NCBI GenBank assembly: GCA_964534745.1
Contig: CAZHQW010000001.1
Span: forward strand, 1 to 64,000
Direction of reading: 5' to 3'
Source: G020354785 sp964534745
GTDB lineage: Bacteria > Bacteroidota > Bacteroidia > Bacteroidales > UBA10428
DNA: 64,000 nt
The notes under the pieces are model-generated. The model worked only from the letters and a program-made list of their open reading frames with translations. It was not told where the DNA came from and did no database searches. Both the position numbers and the translations under genes were made by a program. Positions 9,177-18,537 of the stretch are shown here, one piece after another. Positions within the stretch are counted from its first letter, which is position 1. Every line of letters begins with the position of its first letter.

Positions 9177-10190
9177 TTAGTACAGGGGATATTTTTTGAA
9201 TATCTTATCTGATTTTAATAACAAATCAATATACTGCGCCCTCTTGTAAACAAAAGGATCATTTAACTTTTCATTTGAGAGCTTACCCCTGAAGTCATCG
9301 ATTTTTTTATAGCCTTTTGAATCCATCCACGAGCTGAGGTCAGCAATTATCGTTTTAAGATAATCCATTTTATTCCTGTACAAAGTACTTACCACCTGTA
9401 CGCATTTTGCCCCTGCAAGAAGCATTTTAGCCACGTCTTTACCTGTATAAATGCCCGTGCTGCTGCATATATCTCCATTTATCTTTCCGTAAAGCAGGCC
9501 CGTGAACCTCAGGGCCAGCCTGTTATCCTCAGGTACGCTAAGATTGCTGGGCGTATAATGTTCTTCCCTGTCAGTATCAATATCGGGCTGGAACAGGCGG
9601 TTAAACAAAACAAAACCTCCGGCACCGGCTTTATCCATCAGCGAAACAATATTCAGCGGATTTGCATAAAAGGGACTGAGTTTTACACTTACCGGCAGCT
9701 TTACTTTTTCCCTGACCGCCTTTAAGATGTCAATCTGCTTTTCATTTACTGAACCGCCATCTGTGGACATATCCCTGGGAACATAATAGAAATTAAGCTC
9801 AATGGCATCAACGCCCGTCTGCTCAATAAGCCGGGCATACTCAACCCAGGTTTCCTTATAAATTGCATTAAGACTGCCAATTACAGGGATGCCTGTACTT
9901 TCTTTTACCTTTCTCAGATTCATCAGATGCTCCTCAGGTCCGGCATGCTCAATTAAAGGGAACAAGCTGACCATTTCGGCATGCCTTTCATCATATTCAT
10001 GAAGCTCGTCATCCATCTGGGCGCTTTCAAGCTGTATCTGCTCTTCAAATAATGATCTGTAAACTATCGCTGCTGCACCGTTTTCTTCAGCGATCTTTAT
10101 ATTCTTAATATCAGTTACAATATTACTTGCCCCGATAATTACAGGATTTTTTAAATCTATGCCAAGGTACTTTGTCTTTAAATCAGCCAT
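9177..10190 (-). CDS. dihydroorotate dehydrogenase-like flavoprotein, function uncertain
   Basis: 337 aa FMN-type TIM barrel of the PyrD superfamily. Seen: TKYLGIDLKNPVIIGASN at the N-terminus, the strand GVDAIELNFYY near 130-140, LPVSVKLSPF with the conserved lysine, and the phosphate-binding end (SSTGIYTGKDVAKMLLAGA). In class 1A enzymes the catalytic cysteine sits in NLSCPN; here the aligned residues read NFYYVP, so the base is tyrosine. It is therefore unlikely to be an ordinary PyrD. Proteins of this subgroup are usually annotated only as dihydroorotate dehydrogenase-like; their substrate is not something I can name. Proximity to nifJ may be relevant. Confidence 0.8.
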   Translation of the reverse strand: MADLKTKYLGIDLKNPVIIGASNIVTDIKNIKIAEENGAAAIVYRSLFEEQIQLESAQMDDELHEYDERHAEMVSLFPLIEHAGPEEHLMNLRKVKESTGIPVIGSLNAIYKETWVEYARLIEQTGVDAIELNFYYVPRDMSTDGGSVNEKQIDILKAVREKVKLPVSVKLSPFYANPLNIVSLMDKAGAGGFVLFNRLFQPDIDTDREEHYTPSNLSVPEDNRLALRFTGLLYGKINGDICSSTGIYTGKDVAKMLLAGAKCVQVVSTLYRNKMDYLKTIIADLSSWMDSKGYKKIDDFRGKLSNEKLNDPFVYKRAQYIDLLLKSDKIFKKYPLY

Positions 10191-10327
10191 TGGTTTGTTT
10201 TTTAATTATTAAAATGGTTTCTGCCGGCAATTTATTTTATAATTACATGCAATTTAAATTGCCTGGTCTAAAGTATTAAATTCTTGCATGTTTTTGAATA
10301 TTTAAGATAATAATTTTTCAAGGGTGA

Positions 10328-12475
10328 ATGAACAGCATTTACGAATTAAGGAAAACTCCCTTTGTCCGTCTGGTAATCCCCCTGTTAACCGGATTAACAG
10401 CAGGGATGCACTTGAAAATTTCATTTGCCTTTATGCTTGTCAGTGCCTGTGTACTTGCTGTTTTTTTTATAGTTATCATATTGATTACCAGATTATCAGG
10501 CAACTATAAATACAGGCTCCTGTTTGGTTTTTCAATAAATACTTTTATTGTTATTTCAGGTATAGTCCTTGCCCATTCAAAGCTTAACAGGAACGAGAGA
10601 ATACTTGAACGGATAAAAAGTTCTGAATATTTCATCTGCAGGGTTGTTGACCATAACGAACCTAAACGGGGATCAGTGAAAGTGCCGTTAAGGATAATAA
10701 GTTACAAAGACAGGGAAAGATGGAAAAAATGCAATATCAGGATGCTTGCCTATTTTCCGGGAGATGGAAATGCTGCTTCTTTAACAGGGGGAGACATTAT
10801 TATTATGATAACCGGACTGCGTGAGATTGGCAATCCCGGGAATCCCTGTGAATTTGATTACGCTGAATTTCAGAAGCTCAAAGGTTTTATATTTCAGTCT
10901 TTCCCGGGGCCAGGGACATGGAAAAGGATAGGGCACAGGGAAGGATTGAAAACATATGCTTCAAAAATGAGGGACAGGCTTCTGGGATTATATAAAAAAT
11001 ATGGAATAGATGGCAATGATTATGCCGTTATTTCTGCCTTTACATTAGGTTATAAAGATGCACTTAACCCGCTTATCAGGAAGTCTTTTGCTTCGGCAGG
11101 GGCCATGCACTTTATAGCTGTTTCGGGGTTGCATGTAGGTATCATTTTTTATATACTGAACATTGTGTTAAGTTTCCCGCGCAGAATAAAATGGCTGAAA
11201 GGATTTAAGATAGCATTAATAATAGCTATTCTCTGGTTTTATGCATTAATTGCCGGACTGGCCCCCTCGGTTATCAGGGCAACAGTAATGTTTACTATCA
11301 TCCAGGCAGGCATATCACTTAACAGGCCAGTGAATATTTATAATGTACTCGCAGCTACCGCATATTTTATGTTGCTCTCAGATCCGGCACAAATATCTGA
11401 TACGGGCTTCCAGTTATCATTTATCTCGGTACTGGGCATAGTCTTCTTTCAGCCACGTCTGTACAGATTGTTAATATTTAAAAATTTCTTGCTTGACAGG
11501 ATATGGACCTTATTCACCGCCTCACTTGCAGCACAGGCAGTTGTTTTACCTGCTGTTATCCTTTATTTTCACCAGTTGCCTGTCTTCGGCTGGCTGACAA
11601 ATATTTTAATAATCATTCCTGTTGCTTTGTCTATATATTTGTCAGTGCTGCTGTTTATTTTTAGCTGGTCGGAATGGACAGCTTGTCTTATAGCAGCTGC
11701 TATTAACGTACTACTGAAATTTATTAAAATATGTATTACATCCATAGAACGCATACCCTTTGCTGTCATTGAAAATATTTATAGCAGTCCTTTGATAACC
11801 ATATTACTTTATTTAGCTATTATTTCGGTGAGTATGCTCATCATATTCAGAAACAGGCTTTTTGTAAAGGTGCTTGTTCTTTGTGCCATATCTTTGCTTT
11901 CAGTACATTTTGCAAGAAACTGCAATTTATGCAGGCAGAAAAAAATTGTAATATTTAACATAAAAAGGATTACCGCTATAAACTTTATTGAAGGGAAATA
12001 CAGTTATGTACTAACGGATGCAGACACGGAACAAGGCAGCCGGTATTTGAATAATGCCGCATATAACTACTGGCTTAACAGGGGCGCAGCAAGAAGAAAC
12101 AGGATAATCTGCATTAATGAAGTCCGGTTGAAAAGCAAGGACATTGACAGTATTTCCCGTTTGCATATTAGCAGCCTCTATGGCAATATTATGATTAATT
12201 TCAGGGGTACAAGGTTATTGCTATTATATAATGACAAACTGCCGAAACATATTTATAACACAAAATTCAAAATTGATTATCTGGTAATAGCACATGATTA
12301 CAGGCCTGGTGGCAATACCATGCAATACCTTTCTTGTATAGATAATATAATTGTTGACTCATCAAATAATTCAGGGACAGGAAGGATATGGACTGAAAAG
12401 TGCAGACTATACGGGATAAAATGTAAAGTGATCTCTTTTGAAGGTGCCCTGGAAATCGATATAACCAGTGAATGA
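10328..12475 (+). CDS. comEC: ComEC/Rec2-family DNA-uptake channel
   Basis: 715 aa inner-membrane protein of natural transformation, which passes single-stranded DNA into the cytoplasm. Seen: N-terminal hydrophobic helices and a DUF4131-like periplasmic domain (about 80-200), then the competence domain with AVSGLHVGIIFYILN, LIAGLAPSVIRA and DTGFQLSFISVLGIV, and about ten membrane segments. After about residue 535 a soluble tail of about 180 residues takes the place of the metallo-beta-lactamase-like domain but has no HxHxDH motif. No other competence gene is nearby. The ATG at 10328 is the only reasonable start. Confidence 0.88.
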   Translation: MNSIYELRKTPFVRLVIPLLTGLTAGMHLKISFAFMLVSACVLAVFFIVIILITRLSGNYKYRLLFGFSINTFIVISGIVLAHSKLNRNERILERIKSSEYFICRVVDHNEPKRGSVKVPLRIISYKDRERWKKCNIRMLAYFPGDGNAASLTGGDIIIMITGLREIGNPGNPCEFDYAEFQKLKGFIFQSFPGPGTWKRIGHREGLKTYASKMRDRLLGLYKKYGIDGNDYAVISAFTLGYKDALNPLIRKSFASAGAMHFIAVSGLHVGIIFYILNIVLSFPRRIKWLKGFKIALIIAILWFYALIAGLAPSVIRATVMFTIIQAGISLNRPVNIYNVLAATAYFMLLSDPAQISDTGFQLSFISVLGIVFFQPRLYRLLIFKNFLLDRIWTLFTASLAAQAVVLPAVILYFHQLPVFGWLTNILIIIPVALSIYLSVLLFIFSWSEWTACLIAAAINVLLKFIKICITSIERIPFAVIENIYSSPLITILLYLAIISVSMLIIFRNRLFVKVLVLCAISLLSVHFARNCNLCRQKKIVIFNIKRITAINFIEGKYSYVLTDADTEQGSRYLNNAAYNYWLNRGAARRNRIICINEVRLKSKDIDSISRLHISSLYGNIMINFRGTRLLLLYNDKLPKHIYNTKFKIDYLVIAHDYRPGGNTMQYLSCIDNIIVDSSNNSGTGRIWTEKCRLYGIKCKVISFEGALEIDITSE

Positions 12476-12565
12476 ACCATTTAAAAATTTTAGCCAAAGT
12501 GTTGGCTTATTTATTAGAATATGTCTTACTTTGTCTATATTTTTCAGCCAAAGTATTATTAGATA

Positions 12566-13906
12566 ATGAGAATTATTATAGCAGGAGCAGGCGAGGTAGG
12601 TTCCCATTTAGCCAAAATGTTAAGCCAGGAAAATCATGATATAGTATTGATTGATCCTGACGAGGATAAACTGAAGCAGATTGAGGCCAATCTTGACGTA
12701 CTTACCAGGACAGGTTCGGCAACTTCTATAAGCATGCTTATAGACTCTGATGTGAAAAGGGCCGATCTTTTCATCGCCGTTGCAACATCTGAAGAAACGA
12801 ACATTATGGCTGCTATACTGGGTAAAAGGCTGGGCGCAAAAAAGACTATTGCCAGGATTGATAACCAGGAATATTTATTCCCGAAATACAAGGACCATTT
12901 TACGAGCCTGGGAATTGACTATATGATATATCCCGAGATGATAGCATCCAGGGAGGTGGTCGGATTATTGCAGCAGACAGGGAGCACAGAGATTTTTAAT
13001 TTTTCCGGGGGGAAACTCTCATTACATGCCATAAAGCTTGAAGATGATGCCCCGGTAGTTAATAAGACACTTGCTGAGACCTTACAGGGTATTGATTACC
13101 AGAATCACAGGGTTGTGGCGATAACCAGGAACGGAGAGACCATTATACCCAGAGGCACTGACCACTTCATCGTTGGCGATATGCTCTATGTAATAAGCAA
13201 CCAGGTTGGTATTCCTGATTTAAATAAGTATTCGGGAAAGGAAAAGTTTGAAATTCATAATATTATGATCCTTGGAGGCAGCAGAATAGGTATGCTCACT
13301 TCCAAGGAAATAGGCAACCAGCATAATGTTAAGCTGATAGAGCTTGACAGGGAAAAAAGCTACCGCTTGTCCAATTATTTGAATAATACCCTTGTTATTA
13401 ACGGTGATGGGAGAGATATGAACCTTTTAATTGAAGAAGGCATAAGAAACATGGATGCATTTATTGCTGTTACCGGCGATTCGGAGACAAATATATTATC
13501 ATGCGTTCTGGCAAAAAATATGGGGGTTAAAAAGACAATTGCCGAGGTTGAAAATATGGATTATATAATACTGGCAGAAAACATGGGAATTGATACAATC
13601 ATTAACAAAAAGCTTGTTACTGCCAGCCGTATTTTTCATTTTACTGCAAGTGAGAATGTTTCGTCAATTAAATGTTTGACCGGTACTGATGCAGAAGTAC
13701 TTGAATTTATAGCCAAAGAAGATTCGAAGATTACCAAAGCCGCTTTGAACCAGGTTGATTTCCCCAAGGGTTCAATCATTGGAGGTGTAATAAGAGACAA
13801 ATCAAGTTTTATAGCCAATGGCTATACACTTATCCAGCCTAATGACAGGGTAGTGGTCTTCGCCTTACCCGAAGCAATAAGCAAGGTTGGGAAGTTCTTC
13901 AATTAA
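12566..13906 (+). CDS. trkA: Trk potassium uptake regulatory subunit TrkA
   Basis: 446 aa peripheral protein that gates the Trk K+ channel in response to nucleotides. Two tandem RCK units are visible: Rossmann motifs IIIAGAGEVGSHLA (2-15) and, in the second half, IMILGGSRIGMLT (about 233-245), each followed by a TrkA-C domain. The downstream trkH starts 8 nt after the stop, so the two form an operon. Confidence 0.96.
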   Translation: MRIIIAGAGEVGSHLAKMLSQENHDIVLIDPDEDKLKQIEANLDVLTRTGSATSISMLIDSDVKRADLFIAVATSEETNIMAAILGKRLGAKKTIARIDNQEYLFPKYKDHFTSLGIDYMIYPEMIASREVVGLLQQTGSTEIFNFSGGKLSLHAIKLEDDAPVVNKTLAETLQGIDYQNHRVVAITRNGETIIPRGTDHFIVGDMLYVISNQVGIPDLNKYSGKEKFEIHNIMILGGSRIGMLTSKEIGNQHNVKLIELDREKSYRLSNYLNNTLVINGDGRDMNLLIEEGIRNMDAFIAVTGDSETNILSCVLAKNMGVKKTIAEVENMDYIILAENMGIDTIINKKLVTASRIFHFTASENVSSIKCLTGTDAEVLEFIAKEDSKITKAALNQVDFPKGSIIGGVIRDKSSFIANGYTLIQPNDRVVVFALPEAISKVGKFFN

Positions 13907-13914
13907 TAACCTCT

Positions 13915-15369
13915 ATGATAAATTATAAAGTTGTTGGTTATATCCTTGGTGTATTATTAATAATCGAAGCCTTTTTTTTACTGATATCTGTTTCTGTATC
14001 ATTAATTTATGGTGAGCAGGATTATATTTATATATTTATAGCTTCCATATTGGCAGCCGTAAGCGGAATGATATTGTTTCTGTTGTATAAAAAATCGAGC
14101 AAGGAAATTGGGAAAAGGGAAGGATATATTATAGTGAGCCTGGGATGGATACTCTTTTCAGTCATAGGGGCTGTTCCTTTTTATATTTCCGGCGAGATGT
14201 CCTCCTATACTGATGCTTTTTTTGAAACAATGTCAGGATTCACAACAACGGGAGCTACGGTTCTTGGAACGGAACAATTCAATACTATTTCGCACGGACT
14301 GATGTTCTGGCGATGCATTACACAATGGCTGGGGGGGATGGGTATTATTGTATTATCATTGTCAATACTGCCAATACTTGGTATTGGGGGCATGCAATTA
14401 TTTATTGCCGAGGTACCGGGACCTACACCTGACAAGATTCACCCCCGCGTAAGGGAGACTGCCAAAAGGCTGTGGGCTATTTATTTTATTTTTACACTGT
14501 CTGAAATGATCCTGCTGAAGATAGGTGGCATGAATTATTTTGAGGCGATATGCCATTCATTTACTACTATGGCTACGGGCGGATATTCCACAAAACATAA
14601 TAGTATTGAAGGTTTTTCTTCTCCTTTTATTCATTATGTGATAATAGTATTCATGTTTTTTGCAGGGACAAATTTCACCCTGTCTTATTTTGCCATGCAT
14701 CTTAAATTTAAACGGATAATAAATAATGAAGAATTCCGGTACTATTTATTCTTCATTTTCTTTTTTTCAATAATAATAACTTTAATATTATGGTTAGCCG
14801 GTAACGGGAAGATGGAGGAATCTTTCAGGAATGCTTTGTTCCATGTCGTCTCAATATTAACGACCACAGGCTATACCATAACAGATTATTCAAAATGGGT
14901 ACCCCTGTGCATAATGCTGATATTTACCGTAATGTTTTTCGGTGGCTCCGCAGGTTCTACAGGTGGCAGTATTAAAATCGTAAGAGTGGTTCTCTTACTG
15001 AAGAACAGCATGCTGGAGTTAAAGCGCCTGATTCATCCCAGTGCAGTAATACCGGTGAGGCTGAATTCTCAGGTTGTCTCTCCGCAGACTATTACCAATG
15101 TACTGGCTTTTACATTTTTTTATATAGTTACTGTAATAATTGGTACTATAGTTATATCTGCTTTGGGTTATGACATGGAGTCTTCGTTTGGAGCCGTAGC
15201 AGCAACTCTGGGAAATATCGGTCCGGGTCTGGGAAGAGTGGGTCCCGCAGTAAATTATGTCCATATACCGGTCTTTGGAAAATGGTTCCTTTCTTTCCTT
15301 ATGCTCATTGGAAGGCTCGAGCTTTTCACAGTATTGCTTCTTTTTACGCCAAGCTTCTGGAAAAAATAG
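13915..15369 (+). CDS. trkH: Trk potassium transporter, channel subunit TrkH
   Basis: 484 aa integral membrane protein with four imperfect TM-P-TM repeats. Selectivity-filter-like segments visible in order: TTTGATV, MATGGYST, TTTGYT and GNIGPGLG. It moves K+ inward together with TrkA, encoded 8 nt upstream. The gene ends 4 nt from the oppositely oriented yciO-like gene. Confidence 0.96.
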   Translation: MINYKVVGYILGVLLIIEAFFLLISVSVSLIYGEQDYIYIFIASILAAVSGMILFLLYKKSSKEIGKREGYIIVSLGWILFSVIGAVPFYISGEMSSYTDAFFETMSGFTTTGATVLGTEQFNTISHGLMFWRCITQWLGGMGIIVLSLSILPILGIGGMQLFIAEVPGPTPDKIHPRVRETAKRLWAIYFIFTLSEMILLKIGGMNYFEAICHSFTTMATGGYSTKHNSIEGFSSPFIHYVIIVFMFFAGTNFTLSYFAMHLKFKRIINNEEFRYYLFFIFFFSIIITLILWLAGNGKMEESFRNALFHVVSILTTTGYTITDYSKWVPLCIMLIFTVMFFGGSAGSTGGSIKIVRVVLLLKNSMLELKRLIHPSAVIPVRLNSQVVSPQTITNVLAFTFFYIVTVIIGTIVISALGYDMESSFGAVAATLGNIGPGLGRVGPAVNYVHIPVFGKWFLSFLMLIGRLELFTVLLLFTPSFWKK

Positions 15370-15373
15370 CACG

Positions 15374-15991
15374 CTATTTAAAAACACCGATCCCCTGTCT
15401 AATTACTTCAGGCTCTTCTTTAGTGCAATCCACAACAGTAGAAGGCTCATTATTACAATAGCCGCTATTAACCACTGCATCAACGACTTTCTTGTACTGT
15501 TCATATATCAATTCCGGGTCAGTTGTATAATCAAGCAACTTGTCATCGTCATGAACCGAAGTGGTAAGTAACGGATTGCCAAGCTCCCTGACAATTGCAC
15601 GGACAATATTGTTATCAGGTATTCTTATGCCGATTTTTTTTCTTCCCCTGAATAACTTCGGGACTTTATTATTTGCTTCAACTATAAATGTATAAGGACC
15701 TGGAAGGTAATGTTTCATCAGTTTGAAAATACTATTGCTAACATGCCGGGCATAATCGGATAACTGACTGAGATCATAAAAAATAAAAGAGAAATTGGCT
15801 TTCTCAATCCTTACCCCTTTAATTTTGGCAACATTCTCAACTGCTCTATGGCTGAATATATCACATCCCAGTCCGTATACCGTATCTGTGGGATAAATAA
15901 TGACACCACCTTTTTTAAGTATTTCGACAAGCCTTGATATTTGCCGTGGACTCGGATTATCAGGATGTATTTTAAGCAGTACTGCAGACAT
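15374..15991 (-). CDS. Sua5/YciO/YrdC-family protein
   Basis: 205 aa, one YrdC-like domain. Family members bind double-stranded RNA or tRNA; TsaC/Sua5 makes threonylcarbamoyl-AMP for the t6A37 tRNA modification, while the YciO branch is less well defined. Seen: GGVIIYPTDTVYGLGCD (28-44), the KIKGVR...NFSF stretch at the substrate pocket, LPGPYTFI, GIRIPD and a C-terminal STVVDCT block. The pocket sequence looks more like YciO than like the KxR...KPL of canonical TsaC, so t6A synthesis is possible but unproven. Converges with trkH. Confidence 0.85.
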   Translation of the reverse strand: MSAVLLKIHPDNPSPRQISRLVEILKKGGVIIYPTDTVYGLGCDIFSHRAVENVAKIKGVRIEKANFSFIFYDLSQLSDYARHVSNSIFKLMKHYLPGPYTFIVEANNKVPKLFRGRKKIGIRIPDNNIVRAIVRELGNPLLTTSVHDDDKLLDYTTDPELIYEQYKKVVDAVVNSGYCNNEPSTVVDCTKEEPEVIRQGIGVFK

Positions 15992-16014
15992 TCTTATTAG
16001 CTCTCTTAATGAGG

Positions 16015-16022
16015 CAAAAGTA
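16015..16022 (-). promoter_or_regulatory. candidate -7 box for the YciO/YrdC gene (TACTTTTG)
   Basis: Exact TAnnTTTG match on the minus strand, 24 nt before the start codon at 15991. No clear -33 element. Confidence 0.45.
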
Positions 16023-16066
16023 GCTCAAATTTTAGAATATAATGTAACGGGATAATATATTTATTG

Positions 16067-16074
16067 TAATTTTG
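16067..16074 (+). promoter_or_regulatory. candidate -7 box for the MBL-fold gene (TAATTTTG)
   Basis: Exact TAnnTTTG match 36 nt before the start at 16111, in the divergent spacer shared with the YciO/YrdC gene. No clear -33 element. Confidence 0.45.
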
Positions 16075-16110
16075 AATATACGATGATTTATAATAATAAA
16101 ATAAACAATA

Positions 16111-16845
16111 ATGAAATCAATACTGATTTTAAGGAGACTTTTAGTGATCATTGTAGTATTTATTATCCCGGAAAACTTAATAAAATCTCAAAACCAAAAT
16201 ATTACTGATATGGTAAATAATATTCACTGGTTAGGTCAGGCAGCAGTAAAAATCAATGCTGCCGGGAAAGTAATATATATTGATCCCTATAAGTTAAAAA
16301 AAGAAGATCAGGCAGATATAGTGCTTATTACGCACGGACACAACGACCACTTATCCCTGTCAGATATAAGAAAAATAATTACAGGGGAGAGCATCATAGT
16401 TGCTCCGGTTGATTGTCATGCCAAACTTCAGGACCTTGATGTTGCGGAAATCAAGACTATAAGTCCGGGACAGTCCCTGACACTTGACAATATACTTGTC
16501 AGCGCTGTTCCTGCTTATAATGTTATTAAGACAAATTTTCACCCAAAAGGCAATAAATGGGTTGGTTATGTATTAACTGTTGACGGGGTTAAAATTTATC
16601 ATGCAGGCGATACCGAGAGAATTCCTGAAATGAAAAACTTCAGCTGTGATATTGCCATGCTGCCTTTAGGGCAGACTTATACCATGAACAGTGTTAAGGA
16701 AGCAGCAGATGCGGCCATTGATGTTAAAGCAAAAATAGCCATACCGATTCATTATGGACTTTATGAAGGAACAGATGAGGATGCTGAAGAGTTTAAGAGA
16801 TTACTTAAAGATAAAGTTGATGTAATAATAAAACCTGTGGAGTAA
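16111..16845 (+). CDS. MBL-fold metal-dependent hydrolase, UlaG/UPF0173-like, exported or membrane-anchored
   Basis: 244 aa. The first 26 residues are basic then strongly hydrophobic, a signal peptide or anchor, unusual because most relatives are cytosolic. The metallo-beta-lactamase metal ligands are complete: THGHNDH (74-80), HAGDTE (164-169) and the final IPIHYG. The fold and motif set match the UlaG/YtkL branch, whose substrates are mostly unknown. The permease gene at 16850 starts 4 nt later, so the two are probably co-transcribed. No substrate can be named from sequence. Confidence 0.82.
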   Translation: MKSILILRRLLVIIVVFIIPENLIKSQNQNITDMVNNIHWLGQAAVKINAAGKVIYIDPYKLKKEDQADIVLITHGHNDHLSLSDIRKIITGESIIVAPVDCHAKLQDLDVAEIKTISPGQSLTLDNILVSAVPAYNVIKTNFHPKGNKWVGYVLTVDGVKIYHAGDTERIPEMKNFSCDIAMLPLGQTYTMNSVKEAADAAIDVKAKIAIPIHYGLYEGTDEDAEEFKRLLKDKVDVIIKPVE

Positions 16846-16849
16846 CCCA

Positions 16850-18094
16850 ATGAATTATTTTTCTTTATTGCAGGAAAACATTAGAGTCTCTTTGGGTTCC
16901 GTGAGGTCTAACCTGATACGGACAATACTGACTGTTTTAATTATTAGTGTTGGAATTATGGCTCTTGTTGGCATACTTACCGCGATAGATTCAATTAAAA
17001 GCACTATAAACAAGCAGTTCGCCACAATGGGGAGCAACACATTTACGATTGAAAGCAGAAGTATCAATGTTCAGATAGGTAATAAGAAGTACCGTAAAAA
17101 AAACCATCCGTATATTTCCTATCTCCAGGCCCGGGAATTCAAAGACAGCTATGACTTTCCTGCAACAGTCTCTATATTCACCTATGGGACGGGAATGGCA
17201 ACAGTTAAATACAAGTCAAAAAAAACCCATCCTAATGTTACAGTTATAGGGACAGATGAGGACTATATTTACACTGCAGGTTATGAGATCAGCCAGGGCC
17301 GTAATATATCATTACAGGACCTGGAATCAAACAGCAATGTCGCACTGCTTGGAAGCGGACTGGTAAATAAGCTGTTTAAGAACAATAACAACATACTTAA
17401 TGAGTTTGTATCTATTGGAAACGGCAGATACAGGGTTATTGGAATAATGGAAGATAAGGGTACCAGTATTGGCGGAAATGATAATATGTGCATACTGCCA
17501 TATACAAATGTAAGGCAGTACTTTTCCGTGCCAGGAAGGAATTACTCAATTAACGTGATGCCCGATAAAGGCTGTTCATTTGATGCTGTTACCGGTCAGG
17601 CTGAGAGTGCCTTCAGAATTGTAAGAAACCTGCATGTCAGGGATGAATCTGATTTTAATATAACCAAAAGCGACTTTTTGTCAAAGATACTTAATGACGC
17701 CATAAAAAAAGTTCTGTTGGCAGCGACGATTATCGGATTTGTCACTCTTTTCGGAGCAGCAATCGGACTCATGAATATAATGCTCGTATCTGTAACTGAG
17801 AGGACAACTGAGATAGGAATAAGAAAGGCTATAGGGGCAAAAAACAATATTATCAAGCAGCAGTTTTTATTTGAAGCAGTAATTATATGCCAGTTTGGGG
17901 GTATTTTGGGAATAATATTAGGAATTTTAGTTGGAAATATTGTATCTTTAGTTCTCAAATCAGCCTTCATTATACCATGGCTCTGGATTATAAGCGGAAT
18001 AGCACTTTGCTTTATTGTAGGTTTGATTTCAGGATATTTCCCGGCTGTTAAAGCCGCCAAATTGGATCCTATAGTAGCATTAAGATATGAATAG
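16850..18094 (+). CDS. MacB/FtsX-family ABC transporter permease
   Basis: 414 aa. One N-terminal membrane helix (about 20-45), a large periplasmic MacB-PCD domain, then three C-terminal helices of the FtsX domain with TEIGIRKAIGAK, the usual coupling-helix neighbourhood, and a final KAAKLDPIVALRYE. This is the layout of lipoprotein or efflux MacB-type permeases. No ATPase and no membrane-fusion gene adjoin, so its partners must be encoded elsewhere. It follows the MBL-fold gene by 4 nt and precedes the SiaC gene by 22 nt. Confidence 0.9.
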   Translation: MNYFSLLQENIRVSLGSVRSNLIRTILTVLIISVGIMALVGILTAIDSIKSTINKQFATMGSNTFTIESRSINVQIGNKKYRKKNHPYISYLQAREFKDSYDFPATVSIFTYGTGMATVKYKSKKTHPNVTVIGTDEDYIYTAGYEISQGRNISLQDLESNSNVALLGSGLVNKLFKNNNNILNEFVSIGNGRYRVIGIMEDKGTSIGGNDNMCILPYTNVRQYFSVPGRNYSINVMPDKGCSFDAVTGQAESAFRIVRNLHVRDESDFNITKSDFLSKILNDAIKKVLLAATIIGFVTLFGAAIGLMNIMLVSVTERTTEIGIRKAIGAKNNIIKQQFLFEAVIICQFGGILGIILGILVGNIVSLVLKSAFIIPWLWIISGIALCFIVGLISGYFPAVKAAKLDPIVALRYE

Positions 18095-18116
18095 AAAAAG
18101 TAAGTAAATATATAAT

Positions 18117-18494
18117 ATGGAAGAGTTAATAATTAATAAAACAAGCAATACACCAAAAGTGCACTTTGATCCTGAATTGGGAGTTTTAAAAATCGAAGGC
18201 AGGTCAATTCCTGAAAATCCCAGTGATTTCTTTGAAAATCTAATTAACTGGATTGAAGGCTACTATAAAAATCCCCGGGAAACAACCAGGATGGACCTTA
18301 ACCTTGAATATGTCAACAGCGGTTCTTCAAAATACCTGCTGGGAATTTTCAGGTTATTAAAGAAGAGATTTGATGAAGGTAAAAAATGTATTATCAACTG
18401 GTACTATGAAGAAGACGATGAAGCCATATTAAGCCTGGGAGAACATTATAAATCAACAGTCAAAATTCCTTTTAATCTTATTGAATATATATAA
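18117..18494 (+). CDS. SiaC-family (DUF1987) regulatory phosphoprotein
   Basis: 125 aa, full length for DUF1987. Seen: VHFDPELGVLKIEGRSIPEN near the N-terminus, FFENLINWIEGYY, and YVNSGSSKYLLGI, the segment holding the phosphorylatable Ser/Thr in the family. In Pseudomonas, SiaC is toggled by the phosphatase SiaA and kinase SiaB and controls diguanylate cyclase activity; neither partner is in this window, so the local role is unknown. Last gene of the 16111-18494 group, ended by a hairpin. Confidence 0.88.
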   Translation: MEELIINKTSNTPKVHFDPELGVLKIEGRSIPENPSDFFENLINWIEGYYKNPRETTRMDLNLEYVNSGSSKYLLGIFRLLKKRFDEGKKCIINWYYEEDDEAILSLGEHYKSTVKIPFNLIEYI

Positions 18495-18522
18495 AAAAAC
18501 CCGGATTTTATTCCGGGTTTTA
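18495..18522. terminator. bidirectional terminator siaC-like / gapA
   Basis: AACCCGGA (18498-18505) pairs with TCCGGGTT (18512-18519) around a TTTTAT loop, with an A-run before and T-run after. It serves the converging genes on both strands. Confidence 0.88.
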
Positions 18523-18537
18523 AATTCATGTATATTT

